Shown here: in pieces, positions 18,020 to 28,140 of the stretch
Numbering within the stretch: the first letter of the stretch is position 1
Layout: every line of letters starts with the position of its first letter
DNA from: Spirochaeta thermophila DSM 6192
GTDB taxonomy: Bacteria > Spirochaetota > Spirochaetia > Winmispirales > Winmispiraceae
Assembly: GCF_000147075.1 (NCBI RefSeq)
Contig: NC_014484.1
Span: forward strand, 637,501 to 701,500
Direction: 5' to 3'
Length of the DNA stretch: 64,000 nt
Made by a program: the position numbers and the translations under genes
Notes under the pieces: generated by a model
The model's database searches: none
The model's input: only the letters and a program-made list of their open reading frames with translations
Told to the model about the DNA's origin: nothing

Positions 18020-19397
18020 TTTCGGTGAGTACAAGTACGGCTTCTCCGACGTGGTGAAGCCGGTGGTCCAGGAGGAGAAGGGGCTCTCCGAGGAGGTGGT
18101 GAAGAGGATCTCCTACTACAAGGAGGAGCCCGACTGGATGCGGGAGTTCAGGCTCAGGGCCTACCGGATATTCAAGTCGAAGCCCATGCCGACGTGGGGC
18201 GTGGATCTCTCAGCCCTTAATTTTGACGATATCTACTATTATGTTAGACCCACCGATAGGGCAGGCCGGTCGTGGGATGAGGTGCCCGAGACCATCAAGC
18301 GGACGTTCGACCGTTTGGGGATCCCCGAGGCGGAGAGGAAGTACCTGGCCGGGGTAGGGGCGCAGTACGATTCCGAGATGGTGTATCACAGTATCAAGGA
18401 GGAGCTCGCCTCCAAGGGGGTGATCTTCTGTGATCCCGAGACGGCGGTGAGGGAGTATCCGGATCTGATGCGGAAGTACTTCGGGACCGTGGTCCCGCCG
18501 GGCGACAATACGTTCGCGGCCCTCAATTCGGCGGTGTGGTCGGGCGGGAGTTTCGTCTACGTGCCGAAGGGGGTGCATGTGGATATCCCGCTCCAGGCGT
18601 ACTTCAGGATCAACACCCAGAACATGGGGCAGTTCGAGCGTACGCTCATCATCGCCGACGAGGGGAGTTTCGTGCACTACATAGAGGGGTGTACGGCCCC
18701 GGTCTACACCACGGCCTCGCTCCACGCCGCGGTGGTGGAGATCATCGCGCTTCCGGGTGCACGGGTGCGCTACTCCACGATCCAGAACTGGTCGGGGGAT
18801 GTGTACAACCTGGTGACCAAGCGGGCGGTGGCCTACGAGCACGCCACGGTGGAGTGGGTCGACGGGAATATCGGGAGTCGGAAGACCATGAAGTATCCTT
18901 CGGTGTACCTCATGGGGCCGTACGCCCACGGCGAGGTGCTCTCGATCGCGTTCGCCGGCAAGGGGCAGGAGCAGGACACGGGGGCGAAGATGATCCACGC
19001 GGCCTCGCACACGTCCTCGGTGATCACCTCCAAGTCCATAAGCAAGGACGGCGGGATCGCTACGTACCGCGGTCTGGTGAGGGTGGAGGAGGGGGTGAGG
19101 GGTGCCCGCTCACACGTGGTGTGCGATGCCCTCATCATGGACCCGCAGTCGGTTTCCAGGACGTTCCCGTACATGGAGATCAAGTCGCCCCATGTGCACA
19201 TGGAACACGAGGCGAAGGTGAGCAGGGTGAGCGAGCAGCAGCTCTTCTACCTCATGTCGAGGGGATTCTCGGAGGATGAGGCGGCGGCTATGATTGTGAA
19301 CGGGTTCATCGATCCGCTCGTGAAGCAGCTCCCCATGGAGTACGCGGTGGAGCTGAACAGGCTCATCGAGCTCGAAATGGAGGGTTCCGTTGGTTAA
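18000..19397 (+). CDS. sufB: Fe-S assembly scaffold SufB
   Basis: 465 residues, standard SufB length. Family segments include [29 protein letters not shown] with the Cys near the persulfide path, and [15 protein letters not shown] plus [17 protein letters not shown]. SufB is the cluster-bearing scaffold subunit and receives sulfur from SufS/SufU. GGAGG precedes ATG 18000 within the sufC coding region. The stop overlaps the TTG start of sufD. Confidence 0.96.
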   Translation: MSTSTIDFGEYKYGFSDVVKPVVQEEKGLSEEVVKRISYYKEEPDWMREFRLRAYRIFKSKPMPTWGVDLSALNFDDIYYYVRPTDRAGRSWDEVPETIKRTFDRLGIPEAERKYLAGVGAQYDSEMVYHSIKEELASKGVIFCDPETAVREYPDLMRKYFGTVVPPGDNTFAALNSAVWSGGSFVYVPKGVHVDIPLQAYFRINTQNMGQFERTLIIADEGSFVHYIEGCTAPVYTTASLHAAVVEIIALPGARVRYSTIQNWSGDVYNLVTKRAVAYEHATVEWVDGNIGSRKTMKYPSVYLMGPYAHGEVLSIAFAGKGQEQDTGAKMIHAASHTSSVITSKSISKDGGIATYRGLVRVEEGVRGARSHVVCDALIMDPQSVSRTFPYMEIKSPHVHMEHEAKVSRVSEQQLFYLMSRGFSEDEAAAMIVNGFIDPLVKQLPMEYAVELNRLIELEMEGSVG

Positions 19398-20511
19398 GGA
19401 GTATACGTCGTTGCAGGATATTGCCCGAGTGGCGAGGGAAAAGGCTTCGGGGATGGGGCTTCCGGCCCGGAGCGAGGAGGAGTGGCGGAGGACCGATGTG
19501 ACGGTGCTCGACTGGGAGCGCAGGTCCAATGCCGGGGTGAGGGTGCTGGTGGAAGGCGACGAGGCCGGTGCGGGAGAGTCCCCGGCGGTGCTCGCGATGC
19601 TGGAGCGGCTTTCCGGGAGGCTGGACAACGTGTTCCTCGCACGGGCGCTCGGGAGTGAGGAGGTGGTGTGGGTGAGGACGGGTGGGGGGGAGCGGGTAGT
19701 GCGGATACGGCAGGGGGAGCGTGTGCGATCGGATGTGCACGTGCTGGTGGAGGCGCGGCCGGGTGATCAGGGGGTGGTCCGGCTGGTGCATGAGGGGGGG
19801 CGTGGAAGTGTGCTGAACGTGCTGGTGAGTGTATGGGTGGGTGAAGGGGCGAGGGTGGTGCTGGTGGACGAGGGGGCGCGGCGCGCGGATGCGGCGCGCG
19901 TGGTGCACGTGTGGGGTGAGGTGGAGCGGGGCGCCGTGCTGGAACACGCGAGCCTGGTGACGGGGTCGTGGTTCACCAAGCAGCGGGTCCACGTGCGACT
20001 CGCGGGGGAGGGGGCGGAGGCCTTCCTGCGGGGGGTGATGGTGGCCGGAAGGGGCGACCACTACGATGCACGCACGGTCCAGGAGCACGTGGGTCCGCAG
20101 ACGAGGAGCCTCGCCCAGTACCACGCGGTGGCGGGAGAGGACGGCCGCACGGTGTACCAGGGCCTCATCGAGGTGGCAGGCTCGGCCCGCGGCACCGATG
20201 CCTATCTCTCGAACAAGAACCTCCTCCTCTCCGAGGAGGCCGCCTCCTACTCCATCCCCACGCTGAGTATCGGGACCGATGATGTGCGGTGCAGCCACGG
20301 CTCCACCACGGGCCATGTGCGGGAGGAAGAGCTCTTCTACCTGAGGTCGCGGGGAATCCCCGAGGAGGAGGCGGTGGGCCTCCTGGCTGCGGCTCACATC
20401 AGGGCGGTGACCGATCATCTCCCCTCCTCCCTCGCCGAGAGAGTGGCACGTCGTGCCGAACGGAAGGTGAAGCGGATGAAAGGGGTTGCGCTCCGTGGCG
20501 AAGTGGCATAG
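19390..20511 (+). CDS. sufD: Fe-S assembly protein SufD
   Basis: 373 residues from TTG 19390 (GGAGGG six bases upstream, inside sufB). The C-terminal beta-helix is well conserved ([52 protein letters not shown]). The middle (about residues 90-190) is Gly/Val/Arg-rich and much less conserved. SufD completes the SufBC2D complex and is linked to iron entry. It overlaps the next gene by 17 bp. Confidence 0.9.
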   Translation: MVKEYTSLQDIARVAREKASGMGLPARSEEEWRRTDVTVLDWERRSNAGVRVLVEGDEAGAGESPAVLAMLERLSGRLDNVFLARALGSEEVVWVRTGGGERVVRIRQGERVRSDVHVLVEARPGDQGVVRLVHEGGRGSVLNVLVSVWVGEGARVVLVDEGARRADAARVVHVWGEVERGAVLEHASLVTGSWFTKQRVHVRLAGEGAEAFLRGVMVAGRGDHYDARTVQEHVGPQTRSLAQYHAVAGEDGRTVYQGLIEVAGSARGTDAYLSNKNLLLSEEAASYSIPTLSIGTDDVRCSHGSTTGHVREEELFYLRSRGIPEEEAVGLLAAAHIRAVTDHLPSSLAERVARRAERKVKRMKGVALRGEVA

Positions 20512-20797
20512 GACCGTACCCGTGGACTCGTTCCAGCGCGCTGCGAGCGTCCAGTGCGGGAAGAGGCGGATCGCCCTCTTCAAACTGGAGGACGGTGTCT
20601 ACGCCATAGACGATGTGTGTTCCCACGAGTTCAGCCTCCTCTCCGAGGGGGAGGTGTGGGAGGGTGAGGTCTACTGTGTCAAACACGGCTCGCGGTTCGA
20701 TATCAGGACAGGGAAGGTGCTGAGCCTCCCCGCGACCAAGGATGTACGTACCTACGAAGTGAAGGTGGAGGATGGATACGTCTATGTCCGTTGCTAG
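20495..20797 (+). CDS. Rieske-type [2Fe-2S] ferredoxin within the suf operon
   Basis: 100 residues from GTG 20495. Both Rieske ligand boxes are intact: CSH (C-X-H) in DDVCSHEFSLL and CVKH (C-X2-H) in YCVKHGSRFD, about 20 residues apart. It is a soluble ferredoxin of the biphenyl-dioxygenase type. It sits between sufD and sufS, overlapping both, so its expression is locked to Fe-S assembly. It may supply electrons for cluster formation or persulfide reduction; this role is inferred from position only. Confidence 0.85.
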   Translation: MAKWHRTVPVDSFQRAASVQCGKRRIALFKLEDGVYAIDDVCSHEFSLLSEGEVWEGEVYCVKHGSRFDIRTGKVLSLPATKDVRTYEVKVEDGYVYVRC

Positions 20798-22025
20798 AGG
20801 GTACCACGTGGAAGCGCTCAGGGCCGAGTTTCCCATACTCTCCCGGCGGATGGGAGGGCGGCCCCTCGTGTATCTGGACAACGCCGCCACCACGCAGCGA
20901 CCTTCCAGGGTGATCGAGGCGATGCGCTCCTATGCCAGGGAGCACCACGCGAACGTACATCGGGGGCTCCACACCCTCTCGGTGGAGGCTACGTCGCTCT
21001 ATGAAGAGGCGCGCCGGGAGGTGGCCCGGTTCATCGGAGCGGGGAGCGAACGGGAGATCGTCTTCACCCGGAACGCCACCGAGGCCATCAACCTGGTGGC
21101 CCACACGTGGGCCGAGGCCTTTCTCGAGCCGGGGGACGTGGTAGTGCTCTCCGAGATGGAGCACCACAGCAACCTCATCCCCTGGCAGCTCCTCGCCCGC
21201 CGGAAGGGTGTACAGCTCGCCTTCCTTCCCTTTGACGAGAACGGTATGCTCGACCTCGCCTCCCTCGACGAACTCTGGACAGAACGGGTGAAACTCGTCT
21301 CGCTCGTGCATGTCTCCAACGTCTTCGGCACCGTGAACCCGGTGGAAGAGATCGTCGAGTACGCCCATCGACGGGGTGCCCTGGTCCTCCTCGACGGGGC
21401 CCAGGCCGTCCCCCACCTTCCGATCTCCATAGAAGCCCTCGGCTGCGACTTCCTCGCCTTCTCCGGGCACAAGATGTACGGCCCCATGGGGATAGGGGTG
21501 CTCTATGCGCGAGAGGAACTCCTCGAGGCGATGCCCCCCTTCCTCGGGGGGGGTGAGATGATACGCTCGGTGACCCTGGAGACAGCCACATGGAACGAGG
21601 TGCCTCACAAGTTCGAGGCGGGTACACCCAACGTGGAAGGGGCCGTGGGCCTCGCTGAGGCGGTGCGATTCCTCCGGGAGGTGGGGATGGAGGCGGTGGC
21701 GGCGCACGAGCGGGAACTCACCGCCTATGCCCTGGAGGCCTTGAAGCAGGTACCTGACATCACCCTCTACGGCCCTGGGATCCCCCACCAGGCCGGGATC
21801 GTCTCGTTCACGCTCAAGGATGTGCACCCGCACGACATCGCACAGCTCCTCGACAGGGAAGGGGTGGCGGTCCGGGCGGGACACCACTGCGCCCAGCCCG
21901 CGATGCGCAAGCTCGGCGTACCGGCCACAGCGAGGGCGAGTTTCGGCCTCTACACCACGAAGGAGGAGATCGATATACTGGTCTCGTCCCTCATCAAGGT
22001 GCAGGAGTTCTTTCGCCATGCATGA
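20772..22025 (+). CDS. sufS: Cysteine desulfurase SufS
   Basis: 417 residues from ATG 20772. GGAGG directly abuts this ATG, so ATG 20784 or GTG 20808 (with GAGGG upstream, giving 405 residues) may be the true start. The PLP Lys is in SGHKMYGPMG (about K233) and the active-site Cys in RAGHHCAQPAM (about C373), the class II arrangement that works with SufU. It mobilises sulfur from cysteine as a persulfide. It overlaps sufU by 8 bp. Confidence 0.95.
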   Translation: MDTSMSVARGYHVEALRAEFPILSRRMGGRPLVYLDNAATTQRPSRVIEAMRSYAREHHANVHRGLHTLSVEATSLYEEARREVARFIGAGSEREIVFTRNATEAINLVAHTWAEAFLEPGDVVVLSEMEHHSNLIPWQLLARRKGVQLAFLPFDENGMLDLASLDELWTERVKLVSLVHVSNVFGTVNPVEEIVEYAHRRGALVLLDGAQAVPHLPISIEALGCDFLAFSGHKMYGPMGIGVLYAREELLEAMPPFLGGGEMIRSVTLETATWNEVPHKFEAGTPNVEGAVGLAEAVRFLREVGMEAVAAHERELTAYALEALKQVPDITLYGPGIPHQAGIVSFTLKDVHPHDIAQLLDREGVAVRAGHHCAQPAMRKLGVPATARASFGLYTTKEEIDILVSSLIKVQEFFRHA

Positions 22026-22458
22026 TGAGCTCTACCAGGAGATCCTGCTTGACCACTATCGGCATCCCCGGAACAAGAGGCCGCTTCCCCACATACCTGA
22101 GTCCCGCGCCCACGAGAATCCCACGTGCGGGGATTCGGTGAAGCTGGAGGTGAAGCTCCATGACGGAGTGATCGAAGAGGTGGCCTTCGACGGGAAGGGA
22201 TGCGCCATCGACACGGCATCGGCTTCCATCATGACCGAGCTGTTGAAGGGAAAGACTGTGGAGGAGGCCCTCGCCCTGGCGGAGAAGGTGATCCGCATGA
22301 TCCGGGGGGAGGATCCCACCCCCTTCGAGGAGTTCGGTGACCTGGTGGTATTCTCGGGGCTTTCCGCCTATCCCGTGAGAGTCAAGTGCGCCACGCTCCC
22401 CTGGCACGCCCTCCTCGACGAAATCTCTAAACTCCGGAGCGATATCCCCTCCCGCTGA
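22018..22458 (+). CDS. sufU: Zinc-dependent sulfurtransferase SufU
   Basis: 146 residues. The Zn/persulfide ligands of SufU are visible: Cys and Asp in NPTCGDSV, Cys in GKGCAIDTAS and Cys in VKCATLPWHAL. SufU takes persulfide from SufS and passes it to SufB. The ATG at 22018 overlaps the sufS stop. Its 3' end overlaps the convergent sigma-like gene by about 90 bp. Confidence 0.95.
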   Translation: MHDELYQEILLDHYRHPRNKRPLPHIPESRAHENPTCGDSVKLEVKLHDGVIEEVAFDGKGCAIDTASASIMTELLKGKTVEEALALAEKVIRMIRGEDPTPFEEFGDLVVFSGLSAYPVRVKCATLPWHALLDEISKLRSDIPSR

Positions 22459-23288
22459 GGCGGTCTCCTCGAGGAGAGCTCCTTGAGGAGGTAGTGGATC
22501 CCCGAATCCACGGTACCCTTGGGAATCCCCAGGACCTCGGCGATATCGCTGTGCCGCGGCTTGAGGGGGATACCGTTGCGCCTCCTCTCGAGCCGGGCGA
22601 GCTGGCGTCGCCTCCTCTCCAGGCCTTTCCTGAACGCATCCCGATCGCATCCTTTCCCCTCCCGGGAGAGTCTGTCCTCGAGGAGGCGTATCTCCATGCG
22701 GAGTTCGTTGATCTTCCGGGAGAGACGAAGATACCTCGCCTTCCTCTCGGTGACCCTCTCCTGGAGCATGAGGAAACAGCCAGCGAGTCGTTCTTCCTCC
22801 ATGTCCAGGGCAGCGGCCAGAGGCCTTTCCCATCGGGGAGGCAGGGATGGGAGTTCCCTCAGGAGGAGGCAGAGGAATCTCTGTTTCCGGTGAGGGGCTG
22901 AGCCCCTTATCCACTCGACGATCTCTTCCATCACCGCATCGGCTTCCCCTTCCTCGAGTTTCATGGAGGGATCGAAGAGGAGCACCGCCTCCTCGTGCTC
23001 CCTTCGTACGAGGGATCGCTCCAGGGAGGCCCGTTCCTGCTGTACCCTCTTGAACGTACGGTACTGCCACCTCATGGAGGAACGCAGGTAGTGGAGGAAG
23101 GGAACGCCGGTATAGACGAACCTGCGGGCGAGTGCCTTGAGACGCGGGTAGAAGAACAGGAGGAAGTCGGAGCGTTCTTCCTCCCGTGAGGGATAGGTGT
23201 ACACGAACCATGCGAGATAGTGGAAGAGCGCCTCGAAGGGCACCCCGCCACGTTGGTACGCGAGCACGAGAGCGGTGAGGTGATCCAT
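22368..23288 (-). CDS. Sigma-factor-like regulator (unrecognised family)
   Basis: 306 residues from ATG 23288, supported by AAAGGGGG upstream. The N-terminal part (about 15-110) with DFLLFFYPRLKALARRF and SSMRWQYRTFKR resembles sigma region 2. The C-terminal HTH DIAEVLGIPKGTVDSGIHYLL resembles sigma region 4. Between them lies a long, highly charged coiled coil. It could be a divergent sigma factor or a DNA-binding regulator; I cannot assign a name. It overlaps sufU antisense and has an 8-bp-arm inverted repeat in its leader. Confidence 0.65.
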   Translation of the reverse strand: MDHLTALVLAYQRGGVPFEALFHYLAWFVYTYPSREEERSDFLLFFYPRLKALARRFVYTGVPFLHYLRSSMRWQYRTFKRVQQERASLERSLVRREHEEAVLLFDPSMKLEEGEADAVMEEIVEWIRGSAPHRKQRFLCLLLRELPSLPPRWERPLAAALDMEEERLAGCFLMLQERVTERKARYLRLSRKINELRMEIRLLEDRLSREGKGCDRDAFRKGLERRRRQLARLERRRNGIPLKPRHSDIAEVLGIPKGTVDSGIHYLLKELSSRRPPQREGISLRSLEISSRRACQGSVAHLTLTG

Positions 23289-23301
23289 CCGTACCCCCTT
23301 T

Positions 23302-23322
23302 CGAGAGACCGTGCGTCTCTCG
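23302..23322 (-). promoter_or_regulatory. Inverted repeat in the leader of the sigma-like gene
   Basis: CGAGAGAC (23302-23309) and GTCTCTCG (23315-23322) form a perfect 8-bp stem around a 5-base loop, 13 bp upstream of the start codon and just before the Shine-Dalgarno. It may be an operator for the protein itself or an mRNA hairpin. Confidence 0.5.
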
Positions 23323-23378
23323 AGGGGTAGCAAAGGGCATGCCAGGATGGGAGAGCGTATGTCGAGAAAATTTTACAT

Positions 23379-24350
23379 CTATTTACAAAATTGAAGAAAC
23401 CGCTCGATGATGAGGGCTTTCGCCTCGGAGAGTGGTAAATCCGTTTCGAACCCCGCGGCGTGCACGTGCCCTCCCCCTCCGAACTCCCGCGCGAGCGCCC
23501 CTACATCGAGGAACACCTTCGATCGGAGGCTCACTTTGCACCTGCCGTTCGGTTCCTCGCGGAGGGCGGCGAGGGCCTCGCAGCCCTCTATGTCGAGGAC
23601 GAGGTGGTAGAGGAGATCCGACTCGCGATGCTCGTCGGAGAACCGTTCCCTGTCGGCCCTGGTCTCGCAGAGGATCACGAACTTCCCATCGCAGAGGGGC
23701 TCCATGCGCTCCAGCATCATCCCTATCCACCGCCGCGAGAGGAAGCTCTGCCCTCCGTTGATCGCAAGGGAGAGTGTGCGTGGGCTTATCCCGGCATCCA
23801 CCAGACGGGATGCGGCCCTGAACGCCTCACCTGATCCCTGCTCGAGGAATCTGAAAAACCCCGTATCGGTGGCGAGTCCGTAGAATAGGTAGAAGGCTTC
23901 CTCCTGGGAGATGTTCCCCGCCATCGCCTCTATGAGGAGTTGGACGAGGAACGTGGTGGAGGGAGCCGAGGGTTCCACCCACCGCAGGTCTCCGAAGGGT
24001 GTTCCGGCGCTGTGATGATCGATCACCAGCGTGGGGTGTCTGGATATGAGATCCCGGAAGGGACCCGTGCGTTCCGGGCTCGAGGTGTCCACCACCACGA
24101 TCCCCACCTTCTCGAGAAATGCCAGCTCTTCTTCGTCGAATCGAGTCTTGAAGAAGGGGGCGAACTGCCGCACCTCGGCTGAGGTGAAGGGCCCGGGCGA
24201 AAGGGGGAGGGGTTTCTTCCCCACCCTCCCGAGAAAGAGGGAGAGGGCCATCTGAGAGCCCACACAATCGCCGTCCGGATCCTTGTGACCTATGACGAGG
24301 ATGTGCTCTCGTTCCTGTATCCAGTCTATCACGTCCTGCGGTACCTGCAT
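23379..24350 (-). CDS. DHH/DHHA1 phosphoesterase, NrnA-like
   Basis: 323 residues. DHH motifs are GHKDPDGDCVGSQ near residue 22, VVVDTS and VIDHHSAG; the DHHA1 part ends with FGGGGHVHAAGF. NrnA-type enzymes degrade short oligoribonucleotides and hydrolyse pAp; some members cleave cyclic dinucleotide products such as pApA or pGpG, which would fit the GGDEF enzyme in this window. The start has AAGGA eight bases upstream. Confidence 0.88.
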   Translation of the reverse strand: MQVPQDVIDWIQEREHILVIGHKDPDGDCVGSQMALSLFLGRVGKKPLPLSPGPFTSAEVRQFAPFFKTRFDEEELAFLEKVGIVVVDTSSPERTGPFRDLISRHPTLVIDHHSAGTPFGDLRWVEPSAPSTTFLVQLLIEAMAGNISQEEAFYLFYGLATDTGFFRFLEQGSGEAFRAASRLVDAGISPRTLSLAINGGQSFLSRRWIGMMLERMEPLCDGKFVILCETRADRERFSDEHRESDLLYHLVLDIEGCEALAALREEPNGRCKVSLRSKVFLDVGALAREFGGGGHVHAAGFETDLPLSEAKALIIERFLQFCK

Positions 24351-24398
24351 GCGATCCTTCCGGCCCCATCATACACGGGTTTCCACAAAATGAGAACA

Positions 24399-24415
24399 GC
24401 CGGGATGGTCCCGGC
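24399..24415 (-). terminator. Possible terminator downstream of the 24504-24902 gene
   Basis: GCCGGGA-TGG-TCCCGGC is a perfect 7-bp GC-rich stem. Read on the minus strand it is followed by TGTTCTCATTTTG, a weak U-rich tail. It lies between the exported protein gene and nrnA. Confidence 0.4.
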
Positions 24416-24503
24416 GCTTTACGAGGTGTCCGCTCGTGATGAAAGACTCCTCATCCCCTCTCCCGGGAAGGAAGGGGGCTCGAGGAAGGGGCGTGTTCCT
24501 GGT

Positions 24504-24902
24504 TCAGAACTCCATCTGGAGGGTATCGACCTCGAAGAGGGCCGACACATCCTCGGTTCGGGGCAGGATCCCCCAGCCGGGGTGATCGGGTTTTTCGGGG
24601 ACGTAGAGGATCACCTTGAAGAACTCGCCCTTCTTCCAGTAGATGCTCATGTACGGAAAGGCGGGATCGTTCCCCGGGACGATGACGGCCTTTTTCTCGG
24701 CGACCCAGGAGAGGGGGATGTAGACTTCACCGATATCGAGGTTGCTCTTCACGTAGAGCACCTTGTACCCTTTTTCGTGGGCATACACCTTGGTCACGTA
24801 CACCGTCTTCACGTAGAGGTCCGAGGGCAGCACTTCGGCGATGAGCAGATGGCCTGCAACCAGGAACAGCAGGAATCCTGCAAGACGACGCATGGTCTTC
24901 AT
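24504..24902 (-). CDS. Exported protein of unknown function
   Basis: 132 residues with an N-terminal signal peptide (MRRLAGFLLFLVAGHLLIA, cleavage likely after about residue 22). The mature part is beta-rich with many Tyr and Val, without recognisable motifs or Cys. The ATG at 24902 has AGGAGG eight bases upstream. It stands alone between nrnA and a divergent SDR gene. Probably periplasmic. Confidence 0.65.
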   Translation of the reverse strand: MKTMRRLAGFLLFLVAGHLLIAEVLPSDLYVKTVYVTKVYAHEKGYKVLYVKSNLDIGEVYIPLSWVAEKKAVIVPGNDPAFPYMSIYWKKGEFFKVILYVPEKPDHPGWGILPRTEDVSALFEVDTLQMEF

Positions 24903-25068
24903 ATCCGGAGCCTCCTTGAGGAATGGTAAGGACTTCCTCCTCTTATGATTATAAAAGATACCATACGATAATCAAGCGGAATTCGAAAAAAGGGGGCGAT
25001 TCCGGGCTGGAATACCATGGCCGTGTCGATCTATAGTGTTGAGAAAACCATCGGCAGAGGAGGGAGAG

Positions 25069-25758
25069 ATGCAGATCCTTGTCACCGGCGCACGGAGAGG
25101 CCTGGGGCGGGCCCTCGTGGAAACGTTCCTTGAACGGGGACATAGCGTGCATGCCTTGGGGAGGAGTCTCTCGAAGGAACTGGAGGCGCTCGTCGAGGCC
25201 CATCCCGATCGGTGCTTCTTCTATGCGGTCGACGTCACCGAGGAGTCGCAGCTCGAGGCGGTCCGTCGGGAGGTCGGCGAACGCGTGGATGCGATCGACA
25301 TCCTGGTGAACAATGCGGGTGTCCACCTCGAGCAGGACAGGCCCGACCTCTCCCGGGTGGATTTTTCCGTGTATCTTCCCACGTTCCTGACCAACAGCGT
25401 GGCCCCTCTCATGGTGATCCGCGCGTTCCTCGATCTCATACTCAGGAGTCCCAGGAAGTGGATCGCCAACATCTCTTCGGAGGCGGGATCCATAGGGAAT
25501 TGCTGGAGGGAGAGCGAGTACTCCTACTGCATGTCGAAGGCCGCTCTCAACATGGCCACCCGGATCCTCCAGAACCGCCTCGGCAAGGAGGGGGCGGTGG
25601 TCCGCTCGATCCACCCGGGGTGGTTCAGTTCCGACATGGGAGGTGCCGCCGCCCCCATCACCCCCGAGCAGGCGGCGGCGAAGGTGGCGGATGTCATCCT
25701 CACCCTCCCCGAGCATCCCCTCTACGTGGACCTCGAGGGCAAGGCGCTTCCCTGGTGA
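25069..25758 (+). CDS. Short-chain dehydrogenase/reductase
   Basis: 229 residues from ATG 25069 with GGAGGGAG upstream. Classical SDR motifs: TGARRGLG (NAD(P) binding), DILVNNAG, Ser in NISSEAGS and the catalytic YCMSK (YX3K). The closest described groups are short 'C-factor'-like SDRs of about 230 residues. The substrate is unknown. It converges on lon, and the two coding regions abut. Confidence 0.88.
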   Translation: MQILVTGARRGLGRALVETFLERGHSVHALGRSLSKELEALVEAHPDRCFFYAVDVTEESQLEAVRREVGERVDAIDILVNNAGVHLEQDRPDLSRVDFSVYLPTFLTNSVAPLMVIRAFLDLILRSPRKWIANISSEAGSIGNCWRESEYSYCMSKAALNMATRILQNRLGKEGAVVRSIHPGWFSSDMGGAAAPITPEQAAAKVADVILTLPEHPLYVDLEGKALPW

Positions 25759-28140
25759 TCAGGTCCTGAGTGTGAACGGTGTCTCGGGGAAGAGTACGGC
25801 GAGGGCCTCGGCGAGGGATTCCACGAAGACGAACGAGAGCCTCTGACGAACCTCCCGGGGAACGTCGGTGAGGTCCTTCTCGTTCTCTTTCGGGAGGAGC
25901 ACCGAGGGGATATCGTGTCTGTGGGCGGCGAGGACCTTTTCCTTGATCCCTCCCACCGGGAGTATCCGGCCGGTGAGGGTGATCTCACCGGTGATGGCCA
26001 CATCGTGGCGAGGGGGAATCCCTGTGAGCACCGAGAGCATGGCGGCCGTGAGGGTGATGCCGGCCGAGGGACCGTCCTTTGGGATTGCCCCTTCGGGGAC
26101 GTGTATGTGTATGTCCCGGCGGGAGAAGATCTCGTCGTTGAGATTGAAGCTTCTCGCGTGGGCCTTGAGGAACGAGAGACCGGCGAAGGCGCTCTCCTTC
26201 ATCACGTCACCCAGGCTCCCGGTGAGGATGAGATCCCCCCTTCCCTCGAAGGAGACCGCTTCCACGGGCAGGAGCCTGCCCCCGAGTTCGGTCCAGGCAA
26301 GGCCGTAGGCGAGCCCTACTCGAGGCTCGAGGGGCCTGGTGTTCCGGGGGATCCGGGGCGGGCCCAGGTAGCGTTCCACGGCCTTCGCCGTGATCACCTT
26401 GGAGAAGGGGCGCCCCTCCTTCTCCGGGTGCACCTTCTTCTCCACCACTTCGGTGGCGATCTTCCGCATGATCCTCCCGATCGTTCGGTCGAGTTCCCTC
26501 ACTCCCGACTCGAGCGTGTAGTGGTGGATCACATGGTATACGGCCTCCCTCCTGAAGGTGATCGCGGCCCAATCGAGGCCGTTCTCCTTCTGCTGCCGGG
26601 GGATGAGATGGTTCACGGCTATATGGAACTTCTCCACGTCCGAATAGCCCGAGACCTCTATGATCTCCATCCTGTCCCTGAGGGGGTAGGGTATGGTGTG
26701 GAGTGAATTGGCCGTGGTGACGAACATCACGTGGGAGAGGTCGTAGGGGACTTCGAGGTAGTGATCCACGAATGCGTGGTTCTGTTCGGGGTCGAGCACC
26801 TCGAGCAGGGCGGAGGCCGGATCTCCTCGAAAGTCGCTGCTCATCTTGTCGATCTCGTCGAGGAGGAAGACCGGATTGATGGAACCGGCCTTCTTCATAG
26901 TCTGGATGATCTTGCCAGGGAGGGCTGCCACGTAGGTCTTCCTGTGGCCCCGTATCTCCGCCTCGTCGCGGACTCCGCCCAAGGACATACGGACGAAGTT
27001 CCGTCCCAGGGCCCTTGCGAGCGATCTGCCGAGCGAGGTCTTGCCGGTTCCCGGAGGTCCCACGAAACAAAGGATGGGGCCCCGACTCTCCTCGGAGAGC
27101 TGTCTCACCGCGATGAACTCGAGGATCCTCTCCTTGACCTTCACGAGGTCGTAGTGATCCTCGTCCAGGATCTCCTGGGCCCTCCGGATGTCCTTGCTGT
27201 CCGTGGTGCGTTCTGTCCAGGGAAGGTCCACTATCCACTCGAGGTATGTCCGCAGTACGCCGGCCTCTGGTGAGAGCGGTTGGAGCTTCTTGAGGCGGTC
27301 GAGCTCGCGTTCTGCCTTTGTCTGCACCTCATCCGGGAGGACTTTCGCCTTGAGGCGTTCCTCCAGATCTTTGAGTCCTGCAGGGTCGTCCACGTCCTTG
27401 CCGAGCTGCCGCTGTATCTCCTTGAGTTGTTCCTGGAGTACGTATTCCTTCTGACTCTGCTCCATCCGCCGCTTCACCCTGGCGGTGATCTCCTGTCTGA
27501 GGGAGAGCACCTCCTGCTCTGCCTTGAGTTCCTCGCCGAGGCGGGAGAGGTACTCCCTGGGATCTTCGAGGGCGAGGAGTGCGGCCTTGGTCGCGGTAGG
27601 AAGCGGAAGGTGGTGGAGTATCGAGGAAAAGAGGACGAGGGGAGAGTCGGTCTGCTCGACGGTCTCCTTCACCTTGGGGGGGATACCCCCTGCGTTCCGG
27701 GCGTATTCGAGGAATTCCTCCCGCAGGAGGCGCATGAGAGCCGCCACCTCATCGGTGAGCTCGAGGTTCTCCTCGAGAGGTTTGATCTGGGCCCTGAGGG
27801 GGATGGTGAGGCTGGTGAACTGCTGGATACGGGCGCGCTCCAACCCCTGCACGATGATACGGACGTGCCCTTCCCTGTTCTGCTGGAGGTGGATGATCTG
27901 TCCGATGGTCCCCACCTCGTACACTGCCTCGGGCTTGAAGTCCGGGGGGGCCTCCGGTTTCGCATGACAGAAGAAGAGTCGGTTCTGGGCATGGTCGCGG
28001 GCCTCCAGCACGGCCTGAATCCCGATGGGTTTCTCGCTCGCCATCTGGATGCCCATCCCCGGGAGCAGTACCGTATCCCTCACCGGGATCACCGGGAGGA
28101 TGAGCGATCCGCGGGTGCGGTTCCTCTCGAACAGCTTCAT
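25759..28140 (-). CDS. lon: ATP-dependent protease Lon
   Basis: 793 residues, full length. An N-terminal LON substrate domain and coiled coil precede the AAA+ module (Walker [12 protein letters not shown], Walker [11 protein letters not shown]). The protease domain has the catalytic Ser in [10 protein letters not shown] and Lys in [10 protein letters not shown]. Lon degrades misfolded and selected regulatory proteins. It is the last gene of the tig-clpP-clpX-lon operon, overlapping clpX by ATGA. Confidence 0.97.
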   Translation of the reverse strand: MKLFERNRTRGSLILPVIPVRDTVLLPGMGIQMASEKPIGIQAVLEARDHAQNRLFFCHAKPEAPPDFKPEAVYEVGTIGQIIHLQQNREGHVRIIVQGLERARIQQFTSLTIPLRAQIKPLEENLELTDEVAALMRLLREEFLEYARNAGGIPPKVKETVEQTDSPLVLFSSILHHLPLPTATKAALLALEDPREYLSRLGEELKAEQEVLSLRQEITARVKRRMEQSQKEYVLQEQLKEIQRQLGKDVDDPAGLKDLEERLKAKVLPDEVQTKAERELDRLKKLQPLSPEAGVLRTYLEWIVDLPWTERTTDSKDIRRAQEILDEDHYDLVKVKERILEFIAVRQLSEESRGPILCFVGPPGTGKTSLGRSLARALGRNFVRMSLGGVRDEAEIRGHRKTYVAALPGKIIQTMKKAGSINPVFLLDEIDKMSSDFRGDPASALLEVLDPEQNHAFVDHYLEVPYDLSHVMFVTTANSLHTIPYPLRDRMEIIEVSGYSDVEKFHIAVNHLIPRQQKENGLDWAAITFRREAVYHVIHHYTLESGVRELDRTIGRIMRKIATEVVEKKVHPEKEGRPFSKVITAKAVERYLGPPRIPRNTRPLEPRVGLAYGLAWTELGGRLLPVEAVSFEGRGDLILTGSLGDVMKESAFAGLSFLKAHARSFNLNDEIFSRRDIHIHVPEGAIPKDGPSAGITLTAAMLSVLTGIPPRHDVAITGEITLTGRILPVGGIKEKVLAAHRHDIPSVLLPKENEKDLTDVPREVRQRLSFVFVESLAEALAVLFPETPFTLRT

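Noticed and set aside
19640-19960. A foreign insertion in sufD
   Set aside because: The Gly/Val/Arg-rich stretch is in frame and continuous with conserved SufD parts; similar G-rich bias occurs in alr, so it is probably local drift of a variable region.
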